Of a DNA stretch of 64,000 nucleotides, positions 25,888 to 35,823 are shown piece after piece. The stretch covers positions 1-64,000 of the forward strand of contig NZ_JHXH01000013.1 in assembly GCF_000621805.1 (NCBI RefSeq), given 5' to 3'. Source of the DNA: Ruminococcus sp. FC2018. GTDB taxonomy: Bacteria; Bacillota; Clostridia; Oscillospirales; Ruminococcaceae. The notes under the pieces are model-generated. The model did not search any database. It saw only the letters and a program-made list of their open reading frames with translations, and was not told the origin of the DNA. Made by a program: the position numbers and the translations under genes. The first letter of the stretch is position 1. Each line of letters opens with the position of its first letter.

Positions 25888-27132
25888 ATGGATATATTTT
25901 TTATAGTTGTACTTTTGCTTATATCGGCGATCTGCTCCGCAACGGAGACAGCCTTTTCCGCCTGCAACAGGATAAGGCTCAAAAAGCTTGCCGACGAGGG
26001 CAACAAAAGCGCAAAAAACGCCATGTATATCTGCGATAATTTCGACAAGGCTCTAACCGCCATTCTTATCGGAAACAACGTGGTGAATATACTTTCCTCT
26101 GCACTTGCAACGGTGCTTTTCACAAGATATCTTGGCAGCCGCAGCGTGGGTGTGGCAACGCTGGTGATGACCGTGCTGGTGCTTATCTTCGGTGAGATAC
26201 TTCCCAAAAGCCTTGCCAAGGAAAATGCGGAGTCCTTTGCAAGAGCTATGGCTGCGCCTTTGCGTGTGTTTATGTTTATCATCACGCCTCTTATATGGAT
26301 CTTTACAGGGCTGACAAAGCTTGGATCAAAGCTGGGCGGAGGCAAAAAACAACAGCCCCCGTCAATGACCGAGGACGAGCTTAAATATATGATAGGTGAG
26401 ATAGAGGACGAGGGTGTGCTTGAACAGCAGGAGTCCGACCTGGTGCGTTCGGCATTGGAGTTTGACGAGATAACCATTGACAAGATACTTGTCCCCAGGG
26501 TGAGCGTTGAGGGCATCGAGCTTTCCGACAGCCTTGACAGGGTGAAGGAGCTTTTTATATCCTCAAAATACAGCCGTCTGCCTGTCTATGAAAAGGACCT
26601 TGACCACATTGTGGGTGTGGTACACCAGGCGGATTTCTTTGAAATGTATCTGGGGAAAAAGAAAAAAAACGTTGCCGATATTATGAAAAAGCCCATTTAT
26701 ATCACCGAGACGATCCGAATTTCCGAGGCTCTGCGTGCAATGCAGAAGGAAAAGGTGCATATGGCTGTGGTCATCGACCAGTACGGAGGCACTGAGGGTA
26801 TCTGCACCCTTGAGGATATAATCGAGGAGCTTGTGGGAGAGATCTACGATGAGAGCGACGGAGAGGACACCAGCTTTGTGAAGCTGCGTGACGGCAGGGT
26901 GGAAATATCCCCCGACCTTTCGGTAACGGATTTTCTGGAACGAATGGAGCTGGAGGAGGACACTATCCAGACGGACATGAATTCTATGGGCGGCTGGATA
27001 ATGGATATGCTGGACAGGATCCCCCGGGACGGAGAGAGTATCCTTTGCCCGCCTTTTGAGATAACCGTGAAAATGGAGGATGAGCAGAAGATATCCCGCA
27101 TAACCGTAAAGCTTCAGAAACAGGAGGCGTAA
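25888..27132 (+). CDS. HlyC/CorC (CNNM) family transporter
   Basis: Membrane protein of the DUF21-CBS-CorC_HlyC type; family members such as MpfA/YhdP are implicated in Mg2+ efflux. 414 residues: N-terminal DUF21 with about four helices (IFFIVVLLLISAICSATETA, VNILSSALATVLF and others, with the typical FGEILPKSLAKENAE), a CBS pair (about 200-320, with VPRVSVEGIE and AVVIDQYGGTEGICTLEDI) and the C-terminal CorC_HlyC domain. The ATG has AAGGAG about 14 bases away, rather far; no better start is visible. The ion channel gene follows three bases after its stop. Confidence 0.92.
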   Translation: MDIFFIVVLLLISAICSATETAFSACNRIRLKKLADEGNKSAKNAMYICDNFDKALTAILIGNNVVNILSSALATVLFTRYLGSRSVGVATLVMTVLVLIFGEILPKSLAKENAESFARAMAAPLRVFMFIITPLIWIFTGLTKLGSKLGGGKKQQPPSMTEDELKYMIGEIEDEGVLEQQESDLVRSALEFDEITIDKILVPRVSVEGIELSDSLDRVKELFISSKYSRLPVYEKDLDHIVGVVHQADFFEMYLGKKKKNVADIMKKPIYITETIRISEALRAMQKEKVHMAVVIDQYGGTEGICTLEDIIEELVGEIYDESDGEDTSFVKLRDGRVEISPDLSVTDFLERMELEEDTIQTDMNSMGGWIMDMLDRIPRDGESILCPPFEITVKMEDEQKISRITVKLQKQEA

Positions 27133-27135
27133 GCT

Positions 27136-28101
27136 TTGAGAAAGCGAATTTTTGAGATAATGCAGATAAGCAAAAAGGACGATGCACCCAGCATGGCGTT
27201 TGATATAGTGCTGGTAATGGTGATCTTCACCAACATTATTGCCATGTTTTTGCAGACCTTTTCGTCCCTGTCCGAGTACCACTACGCCTGCAAGGTGGTG
27301 GAGTATGTAACGGTGGGCTTTTTCTGCGTTGAATACTTTTTGAGGATACTTACCGCGGATTTTCTTTATCCCGAAAAAAGCAAGCCCCTTGCCGTGGTGA
27401 GATTTTTGTTTTCCTTTGACGGTATCGTTGACCTGCTTACTATCATACCGGCGTTTTTCCTTACAGGATTTGTGGTGTTCAGACTTCTGAGAGTGGTAAG
27501 GATATTCCACCTTTTCAGAATAAATAACCAGTACGATTCTTTCAATGTCATAAAGAACGTTCTCACCACAAAGAAAAACCAGATAATCTCATCGGTGTTT
27601 ATTATCCTTATTCTCATGCTGGCATCTTCCCTGGGAATGTACAGCGTTGAGCATGAGGCTCAGCCGGAGGTTTTTGAAAACGCCTTTTCCGGCATCTGGT
27701 GGAGCGTTTCGGCTTTGCTCACCGTGGGATACGGCGACACCTACCCGATAACGGTCATAGGTCAGCTTATGGCGATAATCACAGCTTTTCTTGGTGTGGG
27801 AGTGGTCGCTATCCCCACAGGTATCATAAGCGCAGGCTTTGTTGAACAGTACCAGAAGGACCAGCACGCCGACGAAAAACAGATAGACATAGACAAGCTG
27901 GGAGAGATAATGATCGACCCGGGCAGCGGACTTGCGGGAAAGACCGTGGGGGAGCTGAAAATGGAGTATGATGTAAGCGTTTATATCATAATCCGAAGCG
28001 AGCTGACTGTGCTTGCCACGGACAATACGACCTTTGAAAACGGGGATATTATCATCATAAACTCCGACAGACTGGTGAAAAAGAAAAATAAGGGAAAATA
28101 A
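27136..28101 (+). CDS. Voltage-gated-type potassium channel with RCK_C-like tail
   Basis: Six-helix K+ channel. The S4 region is RLLRVVRIFHLFRI and the selectivity filter is LTVGYGDTYP, the K+ signature. After S6 comes a coiled segment and a compact domain (LAGKTVGELKMEYDVSVYIII ... FENGDIIIINS) resembling the RCK/TrkA C-terminal ligand domain, without a full RCK_N. The 321-residue gene starts with TTG, GGAGG eight bases ahead. It is co-transcribed with the CorC-like transporter. Since c-di-AMP binds RCK_C domains in other firmicutes and cdaA is present nearby, control by c-di-AMP is possible but untested. Confidence 0.9.
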   Translation: MRKRIFEIMQISKKDDAPSMAFDIVLVMVIFTNIIAMFLQTFSSLSEYHYACKVVEYVTVGFFCVEYFLRILTADFLYPEKSKPLAVVRFLFSFDGIVDLLTIIPAFFLTGFVVFRLLRVVRIFHLFRINNQYDSFNVIKNVLTTKKNQIISSVFIILILMLASSLGMYSVEHEAQPEVFENAFSGIWWSVSALLTVGYGDTYPITVIGQLMAIITAFLGVGVVAIPTGIISAGFVEQYQKDQHADEKQIDIDKLGEIMIDPGSGLAGKTVGELKMEYDVSVYIIIRSELTVLATDNTTFENGDIIIINSDRLVKKKNKGK

Positions 28102-28136
28102 ATATACGCCAAAAACATAAAAATTTTTTGAGGTAC

Positions 28137-28165
28137 TTGAAAATATCGCTTTAAAGTGCTATAAT
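28137..28165 (+). promoter_or_regulatory. Promoter of ilvE
   Basis: TTGAAA, 17-base spacer, TATAAT, 40 bases before the ATG. Confidence 0.85.
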
Positions 28166-28204
28166 GTGATACAGATATTTTAAAATGAAAGAAGGATATA
28201 TCTT

Positions 28205-29275
28205 ATGATGGAAATCAAAATCGAAAAAACCACCTCGCCAAAGGCTAAGCCAACCGATGAGTCAAAGCTGGGATTCGGTCATATCTTCACAGACCATATG
28301 TTTGTGATGAACTATGACGAGGGCAAGGGCTGGAACAACCCGAGAATAATCCCTTACGGCGATTTCCCTATCTCCCCTGCGGCAATGTGCCTGCACTACG
28401 GTCAGGAGATCTTTGAGGGACTCAAGGCTTACAGGATCGCCGACGGCTCTATCCAGCTGTTCAGACCTCAGGAGAACTTCAAGAGACTGAACAACTCCGC
28501 AAAGAGAATGGTCATCCCTGAGGTTGACGAGGACTTTATGCTCTACGCACTCAAAAAACTGGTAAAGATGGAGGCTGACTGGGTACCCCACAGCGCAGGT
28601 ACATCACTTTACATAAGACCTTTCATTTTCGCAACCGACCCTTATGTAGGCGTTAAGCCCGCAGACCACTATCTGCTTATGATAATCCTTTCGCCATCGG
28701 GCGCATATTATTCCACAGGTCTGAACCCTGTTAAGATCTACGTTGAGAACCAGTATGTAAGAGCTGTAAGAGGCGGTACAGGATTTGCTAAGACTGCCGC
28801 AAACTACGCTATCTCGCTGGCAGGTCAGGCAGAGGCTCACGAGCAGGATTATGAGCAGGTTCTGTGGCTGGACGGCGTTGAGAGAAAGTACGTTGAGGAA
28901 GTCGGCTCGATGAACATCTTTTTTGTTATCGACGGTGAGGTCATCACTCCAGAGCTGACAGGTTCGGTTCTGCCGGGTATTACAAGAAAGTCCGCACTTG
29001 AAGTGTGCAAGAGCAAGGGCTACAAGGTAAGCGAAAGAAGAATATCCATTCAGGAGATCGCCGATGCTTACGACAACGGCAAGCTGGACGAGGTATTCGG
29101 CACAGGTACAGCGGCTGTTATCTCACCTGTTGGTCATCTCAAGTGGGGGGACAAGGTCATGACTATCAACAACAACGAGATAGGACCTGTTTCCCAGATG
29201 CTGTATGATACCATGACAGGTATCCAGTGGGGCACTATCCCTGACGACTTCGGCTGGATAGAGAAGATAGACTGA
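28205..29275 (+). CDS. ilvE: Branched-chain amino-acid aminotransferase
   Basis: PLP-dependent fold-type IV transaminase for the last step of Leu/Ile/Val synthesis and the first of their breakdown. 356 residues, the longer BCAT2-like form: [27 protein letters not shown]-type block ([18 protein letters not shown]), RPFIFATDP, Lys in [13 protein letters not shown], and [15 protein letters not shown]. Two adjacent ATGs; GAAGGA precedes. Single-gene unit. Confidence 0.95.
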   Translation: MMEIKIEKTTSPKAKPTDESKLGFGHIFTDHMFVMNYDEGKGWNNPRIIPYGDFPISPAAMCLHYGQEIFEGLKAYRIADGSIQLFRPQENFKRLNNSAKRMVIPEVDEDFMLYALKKLVKMEADWVPHSAGTSLYIRPFIFATDPYVGVKPADHYLLMIILSPSGAYYSTGLNPVKIYVENQYVRAVRGGTGFAKTAANYAISLAGQAEAHEQDYEQVLWLDGVERKYVEEVGSMNIFFVIDGEVITPELTGSVLPGITRKSALEVCKSKGYKVSERRISIQEIADAYDNGKLDEVFGTGTAAVISPVGHLKWGDKVMTINNNEIGPVSQMLYDTMTGIQWGTIPDDFGWIEKID

Positions 29276-29294
29276 TAGCTTTTCATAATAAATC

Positions 29295-29327
29295 AAACTC
29301 CCGTATCAGTGCGATGCGGGAGTTTTT
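29295..29327. terminator. Terminator between ilvE and the RluA gene
   Basis: AAACTCCCG/CGGGAGTTT 9-bp stem with TTTTTATG on the plus side, between convergent genes. Confidence 0.88.
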
Positions 29328-30183
29328 ATGTGTTCATTATTCTTTTCATATCCTCCGGCAGAGGGGAGTTTACGGTTATGCGTTCTCCGGTCACAGGGTG
29401 GGTGAAGCTCACCCTGCCGCAGTGCAGGGCTTGCCTTTGGATAAGCTCGCTTTTTTCTCCGTACATATCGTCCCCCACCAAAGCAGCACCAATGTGCGCC
29501 ATATGGCAGCGGATCTGGTGGGTCCTGCCCGTTTCGAGAATAAACCTGCAAAGGGTATAGTCCCCGTGCCTTTGCACAGTTGAAAACACCGTTGCGGCGA
29601 ACTGCCCGTCCTCACGTACACAGCGCTTTATAATGGAATCCTTTTCCCTTGCGATGGGAGCACATATACGCCCTCCGCTCAGCTTTGGTCCTTTGCATAT
29701 ACCATAATAGACCTTATCGCAGCTTCTTTGCAGGGCATTGGCGCAGAATCTGCTTTTTGCCACGACCACGCAGCCGCTGGTGTCTCTGTCAAGGCGGTTG
29801 ATGCAGCGGAATGTCACACCGGGACAATGGGCGGCAAAGAAGTTTGAAAGGGTATCTCCACGGTGCTTTATTGACTCGTGGCATGGCATCATAGGGGGCT
29901 TGTCAAAAACCGCCAGATGCTCGTCCTCAAAAAGCACCGAAACCTCCAGCTGTGGATTTGGCTGGGTGGCTCCAGACTGGCTCTCGTTGATTATTATAAC
30001 GTCACCGCTGTGTACCCTATCCACCGTGCGCAGAGGCTTATCACCGCATATAATACCGCCGTCGGTGCGTTTGAGCCGTGTGAGAGATTTTCTGGAAAAG
30101 CCCCTCTCACGCAGTACGTCACTCAGACGGCGGTCATTTTCGGCATTGCCGCAAATTATTTTTATTTCCGGTATTTCTGCCAC
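29326..30183 (-). CDS. RluA-family pseudouridine synthase
   Basis: Converts specific uridines in rRNA or tRNA to pseudouridine. The 285-residue protein has an S4-like N-terminal RNA-binding part (about 15-65), then the catalytic domain with INRLDRDTSGCVVVAKS, containing the family Asp; ETGRTHQIRCHMAHIG and the ending VSFTHPVTGERI are typical. Start is GTG and overlaps the upstream membrane-protein gene by 22 bases, implying coupled translation. The exact target uridine cannot be told. Confidence 0.93.
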   Translation of the reverse strand: MAEIPEIKIICGNAENDRRLSDVLRERGFSRKSLTRLKRTDGGIICGDKPLRTVDRVHSGDVIIINESQSGATQPNPQLEVSVLFEDEHLAVFDKPPMMPCHESIKHRGDTLSNFFAAHCPGVTFRCINRLDRDTSGCVVVAKSRFCANALQRSCDKVYYGICKGPKLSGGRICAPIAREKDSIIKRCVREDGQFAATVFSTVQRHGDYTLCRFILETGRTHQIRCHMAHIGAALVGDDMYGEKSELIQRQALHCGRVSFTHPVTGERITVNSPLPEDMKRIMNT

Positions 30184-30998
30184 CTTCTTATCATCGAGGG
30201 CATTTTGTCCTGCCAGTAGCTGCCCATTATCTCTTTTATCATTATGTTATACGAGGCTGCCCAGAAGGGGTACAAAAGGAAGAATGGATAGACCAACACC
30301 ACCAGGGGCAGGTATATTGCAAAGGACCGTATAAGGGAGAAATAATCCCCGTAGTGACCATCCATAAGCTTTGCGGAAAGGTCGCAGGCATCAAATATAT
30401 TGGTGCGTGGGTTAAGGGACATTATATACGGCGCAAGTGCCAGTGAGGCGCAGTATTTGATATACACCGCCAGCCAGATGATGGTGAAGCCGATGAAGAA
30501 CATGAACACGAAAAGTCCCCAGGAGGTAAGGCTCTGGGTGGTGTTTCTCATGCTCCAGCGGTATATCATGTAGCTTGAAAGCAAAAGGGGCATGAGCATT
30601 ACCAGCTTCATAAAGGTCAGCACCAGTGATGTGCGCAGGCTAAGGCGTATGAACTCGTTTGTGTGAGCGAATATATACTGACGGGTGAGGATATAGTCTC
30701 TGCCCATGCTTATGTCAAGGAACAATCTGCGGTTCACATGGCGCTGATAGGTGAGAAAGCATACTATGACTGCGATCTGCAAGCCCCACATCAGTGTGAC
30801 CCAGGGCATTTTGAAAACGTTTCTGATGTTATAATAATACCCCAGACCAAATTTGTTCAGCAGCAGATACAGCCCGAATTCCACCAGCAGTATCATACAG
30901 ACATTGGTGACCATATGAAGCGTAGCTGTCAGACTGCCGCCTATCTGCTTGTTAAGCTCTGTACGGGCGCTTTGTTTTATCTCTCTGACGTTAAGCAA
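30162..30998 (-). CDS. DUF975-like multi-pass membrane protein
   Basis: 278 residues with about five hydrophobic segments (for example MILLVEFGLYLLLNKFGLGY, LVLTFMKLVMLMPLLLSSYM, LFVFMFFIGFTIIWLAVYI, PLVVLVYPFFLLYPFWAAS). The opening LNVREIKQSARTEL resembles the DUF975 family start. Function unknown. TTG start with AAGGGGGT seven bases ahead. Confidence 0.65.
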   Translation of the reverse strand: MLNVREIKQSARTELNKQIGGSLTATLHMVTNVCMILLVEFGLYLLLNKFGLGYYYNIRNVFKMPWVTLMWGLQIAVIVCFLTYQRHVNRRLFLDISMGRDYILTRQYIFAHTNEFIRLSLRTSLVLTFMKLVMLMPLLLSSYMIYRWSMRNTTQSLTSWGLFVFMFFIGFTIIWLAVYIKYCASLALAPYIMSLNPRTNIFDACDLSAKLMDGHYGDYFSLIRSFAIYLPLVVLVYPFFLLYPFWAASYNIMIKEIMGSYWQDKMPSMIRRWQKYRK

Positions 30999-31069
30999 GT
31001 CTATACCCCCTTTTTTATCGGTATTTGCAGGACGCTGCCCGGCATTGAGCCGGCTTTTAAGCTCAGCTT

Positions 31070-31732
31070 TTAGTCTGCGTCACGGTCAATGTCGGCGAAG
31101 CTGTACGGCTGGACCTGCTCATGGGCAGGGTAGGTGCCAAGCACCTCGAAAGCCTCGCTGCGCTGCCACATGGATGCTGTGACAATTACCTCAAATCCCT
31201 CGCCGAAATCGCAGGAATAATCCATCGGGCTGCGTTTGGGCACGCCGAAACAGGACAGCATATTCATAATAATGCCGCCGTGGGTGACCACGCACACGTT
31301 TGTAAGTCCCTCATACATCATGTCGGAAATGATTATCTGCAAAGCCTTGTAGCAGCGGTTTACCACGCTCCTCAGGCTTTCGCCCCCCGGAGGCGGATTG
31401 TCAAGACCGCCCTTGATAAAAGCTTTGTACTCATCGGTATCCATAAGGTCAGATACTTTCTTGTTTTCAAAGTCGCCAAAGTCCATTTCCACCAGCTCGG
31501 GCAGCTCAACGGTGAGCCTGTTTGGCTGTAAAATGGAAACCGTCTGCTTGCACCGCTTCAAAGGAGAGGTGTACACCTTCTGAGCGGGGGGATATTCGTA
31601 TTTTTCCAGTTTATCGTAAAGAGCCTGAGCTCCTTCGCTGCTCAGCGGCAGGTCGGTTATACCGATGTATCTTCCGTCGGCATTTGCCTCGGTCATTCCG
31701 TGGCGTATAAAGGTAATGCGGTAGCCTTTCAT
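31070..31732 (-). CDS. Histidine phosphatase (phosphoglycerate mutase-like)
   Basis: Phosphomonoesterase of the RHG superfamily. 220 residues with the phosphohistidine motif ITFIRHGMTEANADGRY, the second Arg in TSPLKRCKQT, Glu in LVEMDFGDFENKKVSDL and the second His in VVTHGGIIM. Substrate unknown; CobC-type and broad phosphatases look alike. AAAGGAG is eight bases from the ATG. Divergent from the XRE regulator. Confidence 0.9.
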   Translation of the reverse strand: MKGYRITFIRHGMTEANADGRYIGITDLPLSSEGAQALYDKLEKYEYPPAQKVYTSPLKRCKQTVSILQPNRLTVELPELVEMDFGDFENKKVSDLMDTDEYKAFIKGGLDNPPPGGESLRSVVNRCYKALQIIISDMMYEGLTNVCVVTHGGIIMNMLSCFGVPKRSPMDYSCDFGEGFEVIVTASMWQRSEAFEVLGTYPAHEQVQPYSFADIDRDAD

Positions 31733-31761
31733 CTGATGTGCTCCTTTCAGGCGTCAGTCTA

Positions 31762-31790
31762 TTTACAAAAATGAATAATTGTGCTATAAT
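31762..31790 (+). promoter_or_regulatory. Promoter of the XRE regulator
   Basis: TTTACA, 17-base spacer, TATAAT, about 45 bases before the TTG start. Confidence 0.75.
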
Positions 31791-31835
31791 AATGGTGTAT
31801 GCTTTTAAGGTCAAAAAGGCAGGGAGGGGATAACC

Positions 31836-32468
31836 TTGTACAGTGGTCGCAGCATTGCGCAGGATAGGGAAAAAATGCTGGAAATAGGCGAAAAACTCGC
31901 CGCCGCAAGAAAAGCCGCAGGGCTTACGCAGTCCCGTGCAGCACAGGCTGCGGGCAGGACCCAGTCTTACCTTTCCGCTGTTGAACACGGAAAAAAAGCA
32001 TTTTCCGTGGGATTTATCCTTGACCTTATTGCACTTTACGGTGTCAGCTATGAAGCGATTTTCGGAGAAGCTGTCTCACACAGCAGTCTGACGCCGCAGA
32101 CCACCGGGGAAAGCGGTGCACAGCAGGCGCTTGACCTGCTTGATGAACTGGTGAGGAACTCCGGGTCGGAGCTGCTGGAAAAGGGTGTTGAGGATTATGT
32201 CAAGCTTTGTATATATGCAGTGCTCAGACAGCTGTACGAAGCAAATCCCCACAACACCTCAAAGGTGTTTTCCGCAGATGCACAGCAGGAGTTTGAAAGT
32301 GTTTTGAAGCTTATCAGCCGTATGCCCGGGCATACCCGCAGTATCCTTCAGGGCTGCCGCATAGACCGAAGCAGGCTTGAGCTTGCGGTGGAAAAGGGGC
32401 ATGAGCTTCGCAGCTTTATAAAAGAATGTGAAGAGCTTTTAGGCTGCTGCGAAGAGGATATAACCTGA
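31836..32468 (+). CDS. XRE-family transcriptional regulator
   Basis: 210 residues. The helix-turn-helix lies at about 15-75 (IGEKLAAARKAAGLTQSRAAQAAGRTQSYLSAVEHGKKAF); the rest is a helical domain with no recognisable ligand motif. Start is TTG with GGGAGGGG seven bases ahead. It stands alone upstream of the apbE-rnf genes, so it might act on them or on the divergent phosphatase; this is a guess from position. Confidence 0.85.
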   Translation: MYSGRSIAQDREKMLEIGEKLAAARKAAGLTQSRAAQAAGRTQSYLSAVEHGKKAFSVGFILDLIALYGVSYEAIFGEAVSHSSLTPQTTGESGAQQALDLLDELVRNSGSELLEKGVEDYVKLCIYAVLRQLYEANPHNTSKVFSADAQQEFESVLKLISRMPGHTRSILQGCRIDRSRLELAVEKGHELRSFIKECEELLGCCEEDIT

Positions 32469-32545
32469 CAGCCCAAAGCTTTACAGTTAGAGTATAGCAT
32501 ATTTTTCCCGTCTTTTCAAGAGGATATTTGCCACGGAGGTAGGGT

Positions 32546-33553
32546 ATGAGGATACGTAGAAAAACGGCAGGAGCAATAATGAGCATATGTCTTGCCTGCA
32601 TACTTACGGTGTCCTGCGCAGACAGTTCCTCCGTCAGGGGATATACGGAGAATACGGTTTTTGCCATGGATGCGTCCTGCACTGCCCGTGTATGGGGTGC
32701 AGAACCCGGGCAGGTCACCGATGAGATAAGGCGGCTTGACAAGGAGCTTGACTGCCACAAAAGCGATTCGGACCTTTCAAAGCTCAACAGCAGCGGACAG
32801 GGAGAGCTTTCAAAAGACCTGAAAGAATTTCTGGAAGCTTCGGCAGCGCTGACAAAGAGCTACCCTTCTGCGGATATGACCATAGGTGCGGTGACAAGGC
32901 TGTGGAATGTTACAGGGGAGTCGCCCACAGTTCCCTCTGACAGGGAGATAGAAACTGCGCTTGCCACCTGCGGCATTGAAAATATGCGCATAAGCGGCAA
33001 CAGCTGTACTCTTGAAAATGGATCGCAGATAGACCCCGGTGCTGCGGCAAAGGGATTTGCCCTTGACAAAGCCAGGGAAAAACTGGAGAATATGAAGGCA
33101 CAGTGCGCTGTGGTGACTATGGGTTCGTCCACGCTGCTTTATGGGAAAAAGCCTGACGGAAAGGACTTTTCCGTGGCGGTGAGGGACCCTGACCAAAGCG
33201 GGAGCCATGCGCTGAAGTTCACCTGCGGCGAATGTTTCGTGTCCACATCAGGGGGCTATGAAAGGTTCTTTGAAGCAGGGGGAAAAAGATATATACATAT
33301 CTTTGACAAGACCACAGGAAAGCCTGTGCAGAGCGATCTGACAAGCGTTACGGTGATCTGCAAAAACGGCTTGATGTCCGATCAGCTCTCTACCGCCATT
33401 TTCATAGACGGCAAGGCAAAGCTTAAAGAATATATGCAGACTCCGCAGATAGATGTTATCGCCATAGACCAAAAGGGTAACATTTATGCCTCTGACGGCA
33501 TAAAAGATAAAATAACCATTGAAAATAAAAACTGCTCTTTCGGGCAGCTGTAA
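32546..33553 (+). CDS. apbE: FAD:protein FMN transferase ApbE (lipoprotein)
   Basis: Attaches FMN covalently to Thr residues of partner proteins, here most likely RnfD and RnfG. 335 residues: a lipoprotein signal with the lipobox end LTVSC near residue 24, then the ApbE domain (FAMDASCTARVWG, IDPGAAAKGFALDKA, VTMGSSTLLYG, FVSTSGGYERFF, and TSVTVICKNGLMSDQLSTAIF). The ATG has GGAGG six bases ahead. It is the first gene of the rnf operon. Confidence 0.94.
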   Translation: MRIRRKTAGAIMSICLACILTVSCADSSSVRGYTENTVFAMDASCTARVWGAEPGQVTDEIRRLDKELDCHKSDSDLSKLNSSGQGELSKDLKEFLEASAALTKSYPSADMTIGAVTRLWNVTGESPTVPSDREIETALATCGIENMRISGNSCTLENGSQIDPGAAAKGFALDKAREKLENMKAQCAVVTMGSSTLLYGKKPDGKDFSVAVRDPDQSGSHALKFTCGECFVSTSGGYERFFEAGGKRYIHIFDKTTGKPVQSDLTSVTVICKNGLMSDQLSTAIFIDGKAKLKEYMQTPQIDVIAIDQKGNIYASDGIKDKITIENKNCSFGQL

Positions 33554-33570
33554 AACGGGAAGGTCGGAAA

Positions 33571-34869
33571 ATGAATATAAAGGGTATGTTCCTTGACCAT
33601 AAAAAGAATACCGCCGGGGCTAAAACGGTTGAGCTGCCGCTGCCAAAGCAGGTGCGCATAGCCATGCAGCAGTGCGCCGGGGCAGCCTGTGATGTGCTTG
33701 TAAAGCCCGGGGATCAGGTGCTTGTGGGGCAGAAGATAGGCGACAGTGATAAGTATATGTCGGTGCCTGTCCACTCCTCGGTGTCGGGTAAGGTAACAGG
33801 CATAAGCGAGCTTTTGCAGGTAGGCGGAAGGACCTGTAAGTGCGTTGACATTGAAACGGACGGCACACAGACGCTGCTCGAGGGGATAAAGCCCCCTGTG
33901 ATAACAGACGCCGAAAGCTTTTGCAGGGCTGTGAGAGAATCGGGCTGCTGCGGGCTTGGGGGAGCAGGCTTTCCAACCCATGTAAAGCTGGGCTTTGACC
34001 GTGAGAAATACAATGTGGATACACTTATAATAAACGCTGCGGAGTGCGAGCCTTATCTTACAGGCGACCACCGCACCATGCTTGAGGATACAGACAGTAT
34101 TTTTGATGCCATAGCGGCAATAAAAAAATATCTGGGGATAAAAAATGTCCACATAGGCATAGAAAAAAACAAGCCCGATGCCATTGACGTTATGCGTGGC
34201 AACGCCGCCAAGTATGACAGCACGGTGAGGATAACTGCCCTTGAGACAAAGTATCCCCAGGGAGCGGAAAAGGTCATAGTTTATAACCTTACCGGAAAAA
34301 TTATCAGAGAGGGACAGATACCTGCGGACGTGGGAGTTGTTGTGCTGAACGTTTCCACCTGTGCGTTTATAGGAAAATATCTTCGCACGGGTATGCCCCT
34401 TGTGAGCAGGAGGCTGACTGTCAGCGGTGATGCGGTGGGCAACCCATGCAACGTAAATGTTCCCGTAGGCACCTGTTTTGAGGATGTTCTGTGGTATGCC
34501 GACTGCGACCCGGAAAAGATAGGTAAGGTCATTTCGGGAGGTCCTATGATGGGTACAGATCTGTTTGACCTTCAGGATCCTGTGTGCAAGACCTGCAGCG
34601 GGATACTTGCCATGAGGCAGGGGGGCGACAGACCCGGCGAGAGGGTGCAGACAGCCTGCATACGCTGCGGAAGGTGTATACGGGTGTGCCCGGTGGGGCT
34701 TATGCCTACGGTGCTTGAAAAAGCGTTTGATAAAAAGGACAGAAAAACATTGTCCAAAATGAAGGTGTCGCTGTGTATGAACTGCGGCAGCTGTTCATAT
34801 GTGTGTCCGGCGAAAAGAGACCTTGCCGAGAAAAACCAGCTTGCCAAGGCTTTGCTCAGGACAATGTGA
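33571..34869 (+). CDS. rnfC: Electron transport complex subunit RnfC
   Basis: Peripheral cytosolic subunit of the ferredoxin:NAD+ oxidoreductase that pumps Na+ or H+. The 432-residue protein binds NADH/FMN in the region with GLGGAGFPTHVKL and INAAECEPYLTGDHR, and has two 4Fe-4S motifs, CIRCGRCIRVCP and CMNCGSCSYVCP, near the C-terminus. GGAAGG precedes the ATG; it starts 17 bases after apbE. Confidence 0.96.
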   Translation: MNIKGMFLDHKKNTAGAKTVELPLPKQVRIAMQQCAGAACDVLVKPGDQVLVGQKIGDSDKYMSVPVHSSVSGKVTGISELLQVGGRTCKCVDIETDGTQTLLEGIKPPVITDAESFCRAVRESGCCGLGGAGFPTHVKLGFDREKYNVDTLIINAAECEPYLTGDHRTMLEDTDSIFDAIAAIKKYLGIKNVHIGIEKNKPDAIDVMRGNAAKYDSTVRITALETKYPQGAEKVIVYNLTGKIIREGQIPADVGVVVLNVSTCAFIGKYLRTGMPLVSRRLTVSGDAVGNPCNVNVPVGTCFEDVLWYADCDPEKIGKVISGGPMMGTDLFDLQDPVCKTCSGILAMRQGGDRPGERVQTACIRCGRCIRVCPVGLMPTVLEKAFDKKDRKTLSKMKVSLCMNCGSCSYVCPAKRDLAEKNQLAKALLRTM

Positions 34870-34881
34870 GGAGGGTAATTC

Positions 34882-35823
34882 TTGAAAGATCTAACGGTCA
34901 GTCCGTCACCCCATATACGCAGCAATGTGACCACGTCCAGGATAATGCTGCACGTTATGATAGCTCTTTTGCCTGCGCTGGTAATGTCGGCGGTGCTGTT
35001 CGGCGCCGAGGCATTGATACTTACGGGCGTTTGTATGCTGTCTGCGTTTGTATGGGAACGGCTGTGCAATATAGTCATGAAACGCCCCAACACCACAGGT
35101 GACCTTTCGGCACTTGTGACGGGAATGATACTTGCGTTCAATCTTCCCCCAAGTCTTCCTTACTGGATGGGGATAATAGGTACATTTGCCGCAATAGTTA
35201 TCACCAAGCAGATCTTCGGCGGACTTGGACAGAACTTTGCAAACCCTGCGATAGTGGGAAGAATAGTGCTTATGCTCTCCTTCACAGGGGAGATGACCAG
35301 CTGGTCAAAGCCCCTTGTGGTTCCCGACGCAGTCACCTCTGCGACTCCTCTTGTGGCAAGCTCGGGACAGTATTCATACCTTGACCTTTTCCTTGGTTTT
35401 CATACCGGATGTCTGGGGGAGGTATGCGCCGCTGCGCTTATAGCAGGAGGCTTGTATCTGGTGGTAATGAGGGTGATAGTGCCGCATATACCCCTTGCAT
35501 ACGTGGGAACGGTATTTGTTTTCTCCTGGATAGCAGGCAGGGACCCTGTTTATCAGATCCTTTCCGGCGGTCTGCTGCTGGGAGCGATATTTATGGCGAC
35601 GGATTATGTCACCAGCCCTGTTTCAAACAGCGGAAAGGTCATCTTCGGCATTGGCTGCGGTGTCCTCACCTGCGTTATAAGATTTTATGCCAACTACCCC
35701 GAGGGCGTATCCTTTGCCATATTGCTTATGAATATAGTTACTCCGTATATAGACTTGCTTACACGCCGCAGACCCTTCGGTACGGCACCGGTGAAAAAGG
35801 AGGCGGCGGAGAATGAAAAGTAA
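34882..35823 (+). CDS. rnfD: Electron transport complex subunit RnfD
   Basis: Membrane subunit carrying covalent FMN. 313 residues with eight or more hydrophobic helices. The flavinylation motif DAVTSAT (Dxx[ST][GS]AT) lies near residue 150, matching what ApbE recognises. NFANPAIVGRIVLM and FMATDYVTSPVS are family hallmarks. Start is TTG with AGGAGGG seven bases ahead. Confidence 0.95.
   Translation: MKDLTVSPSPHIRSNVTTSRIMLHVMIALLPALVMSAVLFGAEALILTGVCMLSAFVWERLCNIVMKRPNTTGDLSALVTGMILAFNLPPSLPYWMGIIGTFAAIVITKQIFGGLGQNFANPAIVGRIVLMLSFTGEMTSWSKPLVVPDAVTSATPLVASSGQYSYLDLFLGFHTGCLGEVCAAALIAGGLYLVVMRVIVPHIPLAYVGTVFVFSWIAGRDPVYQILSGGLLLGAIFMATDYVTSPVSNSGKVIFGIGCGVLTCVIRFYANYPEGVSFAILLMNIVTPYIDLLTRRRPFGTAPVKKEAAENEK

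Noticed and set aside
26563-27510. Minus-strand open frame across the corC-channel junction
   Set aside because: Spans two well-supported genes in antisense and encodes a low-complexity His/Lys-rich product without motifs.
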